DNA of 64,000 nt from Larkinella soli (GTDB taxonomy: Bacteria > Bacteroidota > Bacteroidia > Cytophagales > Spirosomataceae). This document shows, piece after piece, positions 8,402 to 15,834 of the stretch. The stretch spans positions 310,001 through 374,000 of the forward strand of contig NZ_QTJY01000004.1 of the NCBI RefSeq assembly GCF_003703975.1. The letters run 5' to 3'. The position numbers and the translations under genes are program-made. Numbering within the stretch: position 1 is the stretch's first letter; each line of letters begins with the position of its first letter. Below the pieces are notes generated by a model. The model made no database searches. It was not told the DNA's origin and saw only the letters and a list, made by a program, of their open reading frames with translations.

Positions 8402-9214
8402 ATGATTTACCTGAAGTCCGATCAGGAAATAGACTTGATAAAAGCGAGCGCCCAGGTCCTTGGGAAAGCCCATGCCGAAGTAGCCAAACGAATCCGGCCG
8501 GGGCTTACTACCAGGGAACTGGACAAGGTGGCAGAGGAATATATCCGCGATAACGGCGGAATTCCTTCTTTTAAGGGATACAATAACTTTCCTGCTGCGC
8601 TGTGTATCTCGGTGAATGAGACGGTAGTGCATGGTATTCCGGGGCGGTATGAACTGAAGGAAGGAGACATCGTTTCCATCGATTGCGGAGTTAAACTGAA
8701 CGGTTACCACAGCGATAGTGCCTATACATACCCGGTCGGAGAAATCAGCCAGGACATTCGAAACCTGCTTATCCGGACCAAGCAGTCTCTTTACCTCGGA
8801 ATCGAGAAAGCGTCGGAAGGCGGGCGGATTGGCGATATCGGCCATGCGGTGCAGAGTTATGTTGAGAAATTCGGCTACTCGGTGGTTCGGGAACTGGTCG
8901 GCCATGGGGTTGGAAAAAGTCTTCATGAAAGCCCGGAAGTGCCGAATTACGGCAAACGCGGTCAGGGAGCCAAGCTGAAGGAAGGCATGGTGATCGCCAT
9001 TGAGCCGATGATCAACCTGGGCAAGAAAAATATTGTGCAGGAGCGCGACGGCTGGACAATCCGGACGACCGACCGCAAACCATCGGCCCATTATGAGCAT
9101 ACCGTAGCGATACGGAAAGGCCAGGCCGAAATCCTGACCACATTCCAATACATTGAAGAAGCGACAGCCAATACGAGCTTAATGATAGAAGTCAACGAAG
9201 CGACTATAGCGTAA
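8402..9214 (+). CDS. map: Type I methionine aminopeptidase
   Basis: This enzyme removes the initiator methionine from new proteins. The 270-residue product has the metal-binding and catalytic signatures of the type Ia family: VVHGIPG (His), SIDCGVKLNGYHSDSA (two Asp ligands), LVGHGVGKSLHESPEVPNYG (His) and IAIEPMI (Glu). The last Glu region near HYEHTVAI is also present. The C-terminus has about 20 extra residues. It starts six bases after secY and four before infA, so it is translated within the operon. Confidence 0.97.
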   Translation: MIYLKSDQEIDLIKASAQVLGKAHAEVAKRIRPGLTTRELDKVAEEYIRDNGGIPSFKGYNNFPAALCISVNETVVHGIPGRYELKEGDIVSIDCGVKLNGYHSDSAYTYPVGEISQDIRNLLIRTKQSLYLGIEKASEGGRIGDIGHAVQSYVEKFGYSVVRELVGHGVGKSLHESPEVPNYGKRGQGAKLKEGMVIAIEPMINLGKKNIVQERDGWTIRTTDRKPSAHYEHTVAIRKGQAEILTTFQYIEEATANTSLMIEVNEATIA

Positions 9215-9217
9215 CGA

Positions 9218-9436
9218 ATGGCAAAACAGACATCCATCGAACAGGACGGTACGATTGTAGAAGCGCTTTCCAATGCCATGTTTCGGGTTCAGCTCGAAAA
9301 TAAGCACGAGGTAATCGCTCATATTTCCGGGAAAATGCGGATGAACTACATCAAAATCTTACCCGGCGACCGGGTAAAGCTGGAGATGTCACCGTATGAT
9401 CTCACCAAGGCAAGAATTGTGTACAGATACAAATAA
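9218..9436 (+). CDS. infA: Translation initiation factor IF-1
   Basis: IF-1 binds the A site of the small subunit during initiation. The 72-residue product starts [20 protein letters not shown] and has the OB-fold signature [46 protein letters not shown], with the family's exact length. It lies between map and rpmJ, the common arrangement in this phylum. Confidence 0.98.
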   Translation: MAKQTSIEQDGTIVEALSNAMFRVQLENKHEVIAHISGKMRMNYIKILPGDRVKLEMSPYDLTKARIVYRYK

Positions 9437-9447
9437 CGGCAGTAACC

Positions 9448-9564
9448 ATGAAAGTCAAGGCGTCCATTAAAAAGCGCAGTGCTGAATGTAAAGTGATTCG
9501 CCGGAAGGGCAAACTTTACGTTATCAACAAGAAAAATCCACGGTACAAACAAAGACAAGGATAA
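9448..9564 (+). CDS. rpmJ: 50S ribosomal protein L36, zinc-free form
   Basis: A 38-codon gene runs from ATG 9448 to TAA 9562-9564, starting [20 protein letters not shown] and ending [10 protein letters not shown]36 binds 23S rRNA near the L7/L12 stalk base. Three of the four zinc ligands of the classical form are replaced: the first Cys by Ser, the third by Asn and the His by Tyr; only one Cys remains. This is the C-minus type. It sits between infA and rpsM as expected. Confidence 0.95.
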   Translation: MKVKASIKKRSAECKVIRRKGKLYVINKKNPRYKQRQG

Positions 9565-9573
9565 TCACTGAAT

Positions 9574-9951
9574 ATGGCACGTATTGCAGGGGTTGACATT
9601 CCCGACCGGAAGCGCGGTGAAATTGCTCTGACCTATATTTTCGGCATTGGCCGTAGCTCAGCGCAGAAAATTTTGAATAAAGCAGGGGTCTCCGTTGACA
9701 AGAAGGTCAATGAATGGAACGACGAAGAGTCGAACGCCATTCGTACCATCATCACCGGGGAATTCAAAGTGGAAGGTGCTCTGAAGTCGGAAGTTCAGCT
9801 GAACATCAAACGACTGATGGATATCGGTTGTTATCGTGGACTTCGTCACCGGAAAGGTTTGCCGGTTCGGGGCCAGCATACGAAAAACAACTCCCGTACG
9901 CGGAAAGGAAAGCGTAAAACGGTAGCAAACAAGAAGAAAGCAACGAAGTAA
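9574..9951 (+). CDS. rpsM: 30S ribosomal protein S13
   Basis: S13 lies at the top of the head and forms bridges B1a and B1b with the large subunit. The 125-residue product starts [20 protein letters not shown] and contains the [14 protein letters not shown] helix-two-turn-helix and the [27 protein letters not shown] tail that contacts P-site tRNA. The gene opens the alpha-operon part of the cluster. A 10-bp inverted repeat follows it. Confidence 0.98.
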   Translation: MARIAGVDIPDRKRGEIALTYIFGIGRSSAQKILNKAGVSVDKKVNEWNDEESNAIRTIITGEFKVEGALKSEVQLNIKRLMDIGCYRGLRHRKGLPVRGQHTKNNSRTRKGKRKTVANKKKATK

Positions 9952-9960
9952 CCAGTGACC

Positions 9961-10010
9961 AGCAGGTAGTTTCGAAGGGGTAACCACGGTTTCCGATTCG
10001 ACTGCCTGCT
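9961..10010 (+). other. Intergenic stem-loop between rpsM and rpsK
   Basis: The arms AGCAGGTAGT (9961-9970) and ACTGCCTGCT (10001-10010) pair over ten positions with one G-U pair and enclose a 30-base loop. There is no U-tract after it, so it is not a typical terminator. It could be a leader structure or an RNA-processing site for rpsK. Confidence 0.5.
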
Positions 10011-10026
10011 GCAAACTCAAACAAAA

Positions 10027-10422
10027 ATGGCTCAAGCAAAACGCAAAGATAAAGCGAAGAAGCGGGTAGTGGTTGTTGAATCCGTCGGCCAGGTTCACAT
10101 CAAGGCGACGTTTAACAACATCATCATTTCGATTACCAACAGCACCGGCCAGGTGATCTCCTGGGCTTCTGCGGGCAAAATGGGCTTCAAAGGCTCCAAG
10201 AAAAATACCCCGTATGCTGCTCAGACGGCTGCTCAGAACTGTGCGGCCGTTGCCCATGACCTGGGTATGCGGAAAGCTGAAGTGTTCGTGAAAGGCCCGG
10301 GCGCCGGTCGTGAGTCGGCCATCCGGACCATCCAGAACAGCGGGATCGAAGTGACCTCTATTAAAGACATTACGCCCCTGCCGCACAACGGCTGTCGTCC
10401 GCCGAAACGCCGTCGCGTTTAA
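10027..10422 (+). CDS. rpsK: 30S ribosomal protein S11
   Basis: S11 forms part of the platform that holds mRNA near the E site. The 131-residue product has the basic N-terminus [17 protein letters not shown], the [39 protein letters not shown] core and the ending [18 protein letters not shown]. All family signatures are complete. It lies between two structured intergenic regions. Confidence 0.98.
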   Translation: MAQAKRKDKAKKRVVVVESVGQVHIKATFNNIIISITNSTGQVISWASAGKMGFKGSKKNTPYAAQTAAQNCAAVAHDLGMRKAEVFVKGPGAGRESAIRTIQNSGIEVTSIKDITPLPHNGCRPPKRRRV

Positions 10423-10440
10423 TCGGCTTCGCTTTAGTAG

Positions 10441-10498
10441 AATGAATACGAACAGGCGACATTAGGTTGTGTCTGTTCATGGTTTAACGTTATTCATT
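10441..10498 (+). other. Intergenic stem-loop preceding rpsD
   Basis: Outer arms AATGAATA (10441-10448) and TATTCATT (10491-10498) are perfect complements, with an inner pair GAACAG (10450-10455) and CTGTTC (10473-10478). The structure ends ten bases before the rpsD ATG. S4 represses the alpha operon in other bacteria by binding mRNA, so this is a candidate S4 target; that role is an inference. Confidence 0.5.
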
Positions 10499-10508
10499 GA
10501 GAGTAAAA

Positions 10509-11114
10509 ATGGCAAGATACACTGGCCCCAAGGCCAAAATTTCGCGTAAATTCGGCGAGCCGATCCTCGGCCCCAGCAAAGCACTGCAAAAGAAAAACTA
10601 CGGTCCGGGTCAGCATGGCCGGGGTCGTAAGCGGAAGCAATCGGAATATGCCGTTCAGCTTCAGGAAAAGCAAAAAGTAAAATATATCTACGGTATTCTG
10701 GAACGCCAGTTCCGGGGTCTGTTCCACCGGGCCGTCGTTAAACAGGGCATTACGGGTGAAAACCTGCTGAAACTCTGCGAAGCCCGTCTGGACAATACCG
10801 TCTATCGCATGGGCATTGCTCCGAGCCGTCGGGCAGCGCGCCAGTTAGTATCTCACAAACACATCATTGTCGACGGCGAAGTAGTCAACATCCCCTCATA
10901 CTCCCTGAAACCGGGTCAGCTGATCGGTGTTCGCGAGAAATCGAAGTCGCTGGAAGCCGTTTCGACCAGCCTGTCGGCCCGGGGTGCCAAGCGTTATAAC
11001 TGGCTGGAGTGGGATCAGCAACAACTGCAGGGCAAGTTCACGAGCTATCCGGAGCGCGACCAGATTCCGGAAAACGTGAACGAGCAGCTGATCGTCGAAT
11101 TGTACTCTAAATAA
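10509..11114 (+). CDS. rpsD: 30S ribosomal protein S4
   Basis: S4 starts assembly of the small subunit by binding the 5' domain of 16S rRNA. The start at 10509 gives 201 residues beginning [20 protein letters not shown]; a GTG/TTG-type start four codons earlier is possible but not typical. The S4 RNA-binding domain is seen near residues 90-150 ([31 protein letters not shown]). No zinc-binding Cys cluster occurs in the N-terminal domain. Confidence 0.97.
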   Translation: MARYTGPKAKISRKFGEPILGPSKALQKKNYGPGQHGRGRKRKQSEYAVQLQEKQKVKYIYGILERQFRGLFHRAVVKQGITGENLLKLCEARLDNTVYRMGIAPSRRAARQLVSHKHIIVDGEVVNIPSYSLKPGQLIGVREKSKSLEAVSTSLSARGAKRYNWLEWDQQQLQGKFTSYPERDQIPENVNEQLIVELYSK

Positions 11115-11116
11115 GC

Positions 11117-11189
11117 GTTTTCAGCTGACGGTTATGGTCATCGGTTTTTTATCTACCTTACCGACGACCCAGAACTGACGGCTGAAAAC
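11117..11189 (+). other. Long stem-loop between rpsD and rpoA
   Basis: Arms GTTTTCAGC (11117-11125) and GCTGAAAAC (11181-11189) are perfectly complementary over nine bases, and an inner CGGT/ACCG pair closes a T-rich loop. It begins three bases after the rpsD stop codon and ends 29 bases before rpoA. It may set the ratio of rpoA to ribosomal protein mRNA. Confidence 0.5.
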
Positions 11190-11218
11190 TATTTTCGGAC
11201 TGTTAACAACAAAATCGT

Positions 11219-12208
11219 ATGTCAATATTAGCGTTCCAAATGCCCGATAAAGTTGTCATGGAGCGAGCTGACGACTTTCACGGGTTGTTTGAGTTCAAGC
11301 CACTCGAAAAGGGTTACGGCGTGACCATCGGGAATGCGTTGCGGAGAATTCTGCTCTCGTCGCTGGAAGGCTATGCCATCACCAGCGTACGGTTCCCTGG
11401 AGTATTGCACGAATTCTCGTCGATCGAAGGGGTTGTTGAGGACGTGACCGAAATCATCCTGAACCTGAAAATGGTTCGGTTCAAAAAGATCTCGGACATG
11501 GTCGATAACAAGATTACCGTTACGATCAAAAACCAGTCGGTCCTCAAGGCCGGTGATATATCGAAGTTTACGGCTTCGTTCGAAGTGCTGAATCCGGATC
11601 TGGAAATCTGCCACATCGACGACACCCGCGAACTGGAGATGGAAATTATCGTGGAAAAAGGGCGGGGTTATATCCCTGCCGATGAGCCGCGGGCGAATGA
11701 ACTTCCCTTCGGTCACATCCCCATCGATGCCATCTATACCCCGATCAAGAACGTTCGTTACAGCGTTGAGAATACGCGCGTCGAGCAGAAAACCGACTAT
11801 GAGCGGCTGCTGCTCGACATTGAAACGGACGGCTCGATTCACCCGGAGGAAGCCCTGAAAGGCGCTGCGACGATCCTGATCCAGCACTTCATGCTCTTCT
11901 CCGACCAGACGATGACGTTCGAAACGGCCAAAGCCGAAGAGGACAACGTCGTCGACGAGGAAATGCTGCATATGCGCAAGCTGCTGAAGACCCCGCTGGC
12001 CGATCTCGACCTGTCGGTCCGTGCTTACAACTGCTTGAAATCCGCTGACGTCAAAACGCTGGGTGATCTGGTAAAACTGGAGATTTCCGACATGATGAAG
12101 TTCCGGAACTTCGGTAAAAAATCCCTGACGGAATTAGAACAACTGGTGTCCGAGAAGGGTCTGACCTTCGGTATGGACATTGCTAAATACAGATTAGACG
12201 AGGACTAA
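11219..12208 (+). CDS. rpoA: DNA-directed RNA polymerase subunit alpha
   Basis: The alpha subunit dimerises to start RNA polymerase assembly, and its C-terminal domain contacts DNA and activators. The 329-residue product has the N-terminal assembly domain with [20 protein letters not shown] near residues 34-53 and the C-terminal domain near residues 255-325 ([40 protein letters not shown]). Length is normal for the phylum. It is linked to rpsD and rplQ as in other bacteria. Confidence 0.98.
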   Translation: MSILAFQMPDKVVMERADDFHGLFEFKPLEKGYGVTIGNALRRILLSSLEGYAITSVRFPGVLHEFSSIEGVVEDVTEIILNLKMVRFKKISDMVDNKITVTIKNQSVLKAGDISKFTASFEVLNPDLEICHIDDTRELEMEIIVEKGRGYIPADEPRANELPFGHIPIDAIYTPIKNVRYSVENTRVEQKTDYERLLLDIETDGSIHPEEALKGAATILIQHFMLFSDQTMTFETAKAEEDNVVDEEMLHMRKLLKTPLADLDLSVRAYNCLKSADVKTLGDLVKLEISDMMKFRNFGKKSLTELEQLVSEKGLTFGMDIAKYRLDED

Positions 12209-12273
12209 CCAATCCGGCCGCCTGAGCAGGCTGTGACAGTGCACCTTAGTCGGCCCCAACAGTACAAATTACC

Positions 12274-12852
12274 ATGAGACACGGTAAAAAAGATAATCAC
12301 CTGAGCAGGACCCATTCCCACCGGGCGGCAATGCTGTCGAACATGGCGTCCTCGCTGATTCTGCATAAGCGCATCGAGACGACGGTAGCCAAAGCGAAAG
12401 AACTGCGGAAATACATCGAGCCGCTGCTGACCCGCGCCAAGGAAGACAGCTACCAGAACCGTCGGGTTCTTTTCTCGTACCTCCAGGATAAGGAGTCGAT
12501 GAAAGAACTGTTCAACGTCGTTTCCGACAAAATCTCCAGCCGCCCGGGTGGCTATACGCGGATCATCAAGCTGGGCAACCGGCTGGGTGACAACGCCGAA
12601 ACCTGCCTGATCGAACTGGTGGACTTCAATGAGGCTCTGCTGACGGCCGCCGCCGAGAAGCCGGCCAAAACCCGTCGGAGCCGTCGTGGTGGCAGTGGTG
12701 GCAGCGGTAAGAAAGCTGGCACCGAAGTTGCGGCCGAAGCTGCACCTGTCGCAGCCGCTGCCGCAGAGCCGGCCGCCGGGGAACCGGCCGCCGGGGATCC
12801 GGAAGCCAGTCAAACGGAAACTTCAGACGAAACCGAAGCACCCAAAGAATAA
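12274..12852 (+). CDS. rplQ: 50S ribosomal protein L17 with Ala/Glu/Pro-rich tail
   Basis: L17 is a large-subunit protein near the tunnel exit. Residues 1-120 are canonical: [24 protein letters not shown], the [21 protein letters not shown] helix and [27 protein letters not shown]. Residues about 125-192 are an extra tail: a short basic Arg/Gly/Ser stretch followed by a low-complexity Ala/Glu/Pro run. Such tails vary in length between Bacteroidota. It is the last gene of the super-operon and is followed by a terminator. Confidence 0.97.
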   Translation: MRHGKKDNHLSRTHSHRAAMLSNMASSLILHKRIETTVAKAKELRKYIEPLLTRAKEDSYQNRRVLFSYLQDKESMKELFNVVSDKISSRPGGYTRIIKLGNRLGDNAETCLIELVDFNEALLTAAAEKPAKTRRSRRGGSGGSGKKAGTEVAAEAAPVAAAAAEPAAGEPAAGDPEASQTETSDETEAPKE

Positions 12853-12874
12853 GGGATGACTCACTGATTTTTAT

Positions 12875-12912
12875 AAAAAAGGGGCTGGCCGTTCGGTTAA
12901 GCCCCTTTTTTT
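12875..12912 (+). terminator. Rho-independent terminator of the ribosomal super-operon
   Basis: The sequence aaaaaaggggc, a 15-base loop and gccccttttttt form an A-tract/GC stem/T-tract structure 22 bases after the rplQ stop. It is the first clear terminator of the window and marks the end of the ribosomal operon. Confidence 0.85.
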
Positions 12913-13029
12913 GGAGTAGTAAAATAATAATTAACAATAATTACCCAATGCTGGACATTTGACCCGAAAATTGTGTTTAGAAAAGGGTCGAATGCCGGGT
13001 CCGGAGACCAATTGTCATAAATCAAACCA

Positions 13030-14148
13030 ATGCAAAAACGTCCTCAACAACAAGAAGCGTTGCTGGTACTACAGGATGGTACCGTTTTCAAAGGGTTAGC
13101 ATTAGGTAAAATCGGCACCGCAGGCGGTGAGATTTGCTTTAACACGGGGATGACGGGTTATCAGGAGATTTATACCGATCCGTCGTATTATGGGCAGGTG
13201 ATCGTCAACACGACCTCTCACATTGGGAATTATGGGGTCCAGTTCCGCGAGGAAGAAGAGTCGGACAGCGTAAAAATCAGCGGGATGGTCTGTAACTTTT
13301 TCTCGCAGATTCATTCCCGCTCGACAGCCGACGCTTCGCTTCAGGAGTACTTCGAACGGGCAAACATCGTTGGAATCAGCGGGATCGACACCCGCCAGGT
13401 CGTGCGTCACATCCGGAATAAAGGGGTGATGAACTGCATCATTTCCTCCGAAATTCTGGACCCCGCCGTTCTGGTTCATCGTCTGAACGAAATCCCGGAT
13501 ATGGAAGGGCTGGAACTGTCGTCCGAAGTGTGTACGAAACAGATTTATGAAATCGGAGACCCCAACCAGGCCGAATTCAAAGTGGCGGTTCTGGACCTTG
13601 GCGTCAAGAAAAGCATTCTGAAAAACCTGACGGACCGGGGCGCTTACTGTCGGGTGTTCCCGGCCAGAACCCCGATCCAGGAAATCACGGCCTGGAATCC
13701 GGACGGTTTCTTTATCTCCAACGGCCCCGGCGACCCGGCGGCCATGCCCTACGCCGTGGAAACCGTCAGGAAAGCGCTTGAAACGGATAAGCCTCTCTTC
13801 GGTATCTGCCTCGGCCACCAGATTCTCTCCCTGGCGAGCGGCATCTCGACGTATAAGATGCACAACGGCCACCGCGGGCTGAACCACCCGGTCAAGAACC
13901 TGATCACCGGTCGCTGTGAGGTTACCTCCCAGAACCACGGCTTTGCGGTGAAGGGCGACGAAGTGCAGGATCACCGGGACGTTGAACTGACGCACGTCAA
14001 CCTGAACGACAATACCATCGAAGGAATCCGGCGCAAAGACCGGCCGGCTTTCTCCGTACAATATCACCCGGAAGCCTCGCCGGGACCGCATGATTCCCGC
14101 TACCTGTTCGACGAGTTTGCCAAACTCATCGAGGTAGAGGTTCGATGA
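13030..14148 (+). CDS. carA: Carbamoyl-phosphate synthase small subunit
   Basis: CarA is the glutaminase subunit that supplies ammonia to CarB for pyrimidine and arginine synthesis. The 372-residue product has the N-terminal CPSase domain (LVLQDGTVFKG, GEICFNTGMTGYQEIYTDPSY) and a class I glutamine amidotransferase domain with nucleophile Cys260 in LFGICLGHQI and the later His-x-Glu in VQYHPEASPGPHDS. The amidotransferase also carries FISNGPGDPA. carB is not in the window, and a terminator follows directly, so the two subunits are encoded apart here. Confidence 0.97.
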   Translation: MQKRPQQQEALLVLQDGTVFKGLALGKIGTAGGEICFNTGMTGYQEIYTDPSYYGQVIVNTTSHIGNYGVQFREEEESDSVKISGMVCNFFSQIHSRSTADASLQEYFERANIVGISGIDTRQVVRHIRNKGVMNCIISSEILDPAVLVHRLNEIPDMEGLELSSEVCTKQIYEIGDPNQAEFKVAVLDLGVKKSILKNLTDRGAYCRVFPARTPIQEITAWNPDGFFISNGPGDPAAMPYAVETVRKALETDKPLFGICLGHQILSLASGISTYKMHNGHRGLNHPVKNLITGRCEVTSQNHGFAVKGDEVQDHRDVELTHVNLNDNTIEGIRRKDRPAFSVQYHPEASPGPHDSRYLFDEFAKLIEVEVR

Positions 14149-14152
14149 ATTC

Positions 14153-14182
14153 AAAACCCCGGCCCAACGGCCGGGGTTTTTC
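14153..14182 (+). terminator. Rho-independent terminator after carA
   Basis: A perfect stem aaaaccccggcc / ggccggggtttt with a four-base loop (caac) ends in a T-run five bases after the carA stop. It isolates carA from the acyltransferase gene downstream. Confidence 0.88.
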
Positions 14183-14261
14183 TTGCCTTATGCTAAAATC
14201 ATGATCCTGATTACGGCATGATCCGTTAACTTGGTGCCTGAACAACAGGTACGTAACGATC

Positions 14262-15458
14262 ATGTCGGTAACTGCAACCCTTCCTCTCACCCGTACGGCC
14301 ACCCGCATCCAGAGCATCGATGTGCTCCGGGGTTTGGTGATGGTTATCATGGCCCTGGACCACACGCGGGACTTCCTGCATGTCAACGGCTTCTTCTATA
14401 ACGCCACCGATCTGAATACGACGTATCCGGTCCTCTTTCTGACCCGGTGGATTACGCATTTCTGCGCGCCGATCTTTGTCTTTCTGGCCGGAACCTCGGC
14501 TTTTCTGATGGGCCGGAAGCTGAATCAGCGTGAATTGAGCCTGTTTCTGCTGACGAGGGGTCTGTGGTTCATGCTTCTCGAAGTGACCCTGGTCAATTTC
14601 ATCTTCTGGTTCGACGTGACGATGTCCACGATCTTTCTCCAGGTCATCTGGGCGACCGGTTTTAGCATGGTGGTTCTGAGCGGGCTGATTTTTCTGCCCA
14701 AACGGGCCGTCCTGGCCGTCGGTCTGCTGATTCTGGCCGGGCATAACGCCCTGGACGGGGTGTCTTTCGCCAAAGGAACGTTTATGGAAATGGTCTGGTC
14801 GATGCTGCACCAGACGAACTTCATCCCGCTTTCTACGGGGCAGACCGTAGTAACGCTGTACCCGGTTCTGGCCTGGGTCGGCATTCTGGCGCTGGGATAC
14901 TGCTTTGGGGAATTATACGGTAACCGCTTCAGGGCGGAGGAGCGTCGGCGCCTGCTGCGGATCATCGGGCTGGGAGCAATCGGTGCCTTTATTCTGATCA
15001 GAGCCGTAAATATTTACGGTGATCCTGCTCCGTGGTCGGTTCAGAAAACGTCTCTTTTTACGGTTTTTTCCTTTATCAACACGACTAAATACCCACCTTC
15101 GCTGCTCTATTCGCTGATGACGCTGGGACCGGGAATCCTCGTGTTAAGCCTGCTGGAAGGAAAACGGGGAGCCGGCCTGGATTTCCTCACGGTATTTGGT
15201 CGTGTTCCCTTCTTTTATTACGTGCTGCACTTTGCAATCATTCACTTCCTGGCCGTCGGGGTGTTGCTGATGGACGGTATTGCCTGGTCGGAGATCAACT
15301 TCCGGAACGGGTCCGGCGGGGTGATGCGGGATCACGGACTGACACTTTCTCTCGTCTACATCGTCTGGATACTCCTGATTGCCGCTCTCTATCCGCTCTG
15401 TCGCTGGTATGGCCGGTTCAAGAGCCGGAGAAGCAGCCAGCTCTGGAGTTACCTCTAA
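14262..15458 (+). CDS. Multi-pass membrane acyltransferase-like protein (DUF1624/HGSNAT type)
   Basis: A 398-residue protein with about ten hydrophobic segments. The N-terminal RIQSIDVLRGLVMVIMALDH, with a conserved Arg-Gly and Asp-His in the first membrane helix, is the hallmark of the heparan-alpha-glucosaminide N-acetyltransferase/DUF1624 group, which moves acetyl groups across membranes onto sugars. A second conserved region, APIFVFLAGTSAFLMGRK, fits the same group. The substrate cannot be told from sequence. It stands alone between a terminator and a convergent gene, so context gives little help. YeiB-like membrane proteins are an alternative family. Confidence 0.7.
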   Translation: MSVTATLPLTRTATRIQSIDVLRGLVMVIMALDHTRDFLHVNGFFYNATDLNTTYPVLFLTRWITHFCAPIFVFLAGTSAFLMGRKLNQRELSLFLLTRGLWFMLLEVTLVNFIFWFDVTMSTIFLQVIWATGFSMVVLSGLIFLPKRAVLAVGLLILAGHNALDGVSFAKGTFMEMVWSMLHQTNFIPLSTGQTVVTLYPVLAWVGILALGYCFGELYGNRFRAEERRRLLRIIGLGAIGAFILIRAVNIYGDPAPWSVQKTSLFTVFSFINTTKYPPSLLYSLMTLGPGILVLSLLEGKRGAGLDFLTVFGRVPFFYYVLHFAIIHFLAVGVLLMDGIAWSEINFRNGSGGVMRDHGLTLSLVYIVWILLIAALYPLCRWYGRFKSRRSSQLWSYL

Positions 15459-15655
15459 GCACTGGGTATATCGCCGGAGTGCCACTGCAGCCGTGCCGCT
15501 TTGCTCGGGGAAAACGGCAGAGGATACGTCCGTGTCTCCGTCAGTCGGTAATGAAGGGCAATCAGGTAGTACTGGAATGCTTCTTCGGAGGGGCTCAGGC
15601 GTCGGCGGGGAGCAGGAACTTTTACTTTGTCCGGCTTGAAAGTGAAATCGTTCAT
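15455..15655 (-). CDS. Possible small protein, 66 residues, unknown
   Basis: An open frame from ATG at 15655 to a stop at 15455 encodes MNDFTFKPDKVKVPAPRRRL and a further 46 residues rich in Ser, Tyr and Leu. I do not recognise it. It overlaps the end of the acyltransferase gene by four bases tail to tail and lies downstream of the hybrid histidine kinase on the same strand. Its amino-acid composition looks protein-like rather than random, but there is no signal peptide, motif or ribosome-binding site, so it may be a gene remnant or chance frame. Confidence 0.3.
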   Translation of the reverse strand: MNDFTFKPDKVKVPAPRRRLSPSEEAFQYYLIALHYRLTETRTYPLPFSPSKAARLQWHSGDIPSA

Positions 15656-15834
15656 CGTGCGGTACAGTGATGTATAGGAATCGTTGAAGGAAAAGGCAGC
15701 CGTGCAAAAGAAGGTAGGAATCCCAGGTTCCTTGGGATTCCTACCAGGATCAACAGAATGAACAGAGAAAAAAAGTACATAACAAAAGTCCGAAATCCCC
15801 CACGGACTTGCTCTCAGTTTTCGGACAATAACTA
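15459..15834. other. 376-base gap between convergent genes
   Basis: This is the longest stretch without a recognised gene. It holds the uncertain 66-codon frame on the minus strand (15455-15655), the perfect 12-bp inverted repeat at 15713-15745, and an A-rich segment around 15764-15785. No tRNA, insertion sequence or known RNA was recognised. Confidence 0.6.
15713..15745. repeat. Perfect 12-bp inverted repeat with 9-base loop
   Basis: GGTAGGAATCCC (15713-15724) and GGGATTCCTACC (15734-15745) are exact reverse complements separated by nine bases. It lies about 90 bases past the stop of the hybrid histidine kinase gene. No strong T-tract follows on either strand, so it is a palindrome of uncertain role rather than a standard terminator. 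Confidence 0.6.

Noticed and set aside
14200-14224. Direct repeat catgatcc upstream of the acyltransferase gene
   Set aside because: Two 8-base copies 17 bases apart are too short to claim an operator.
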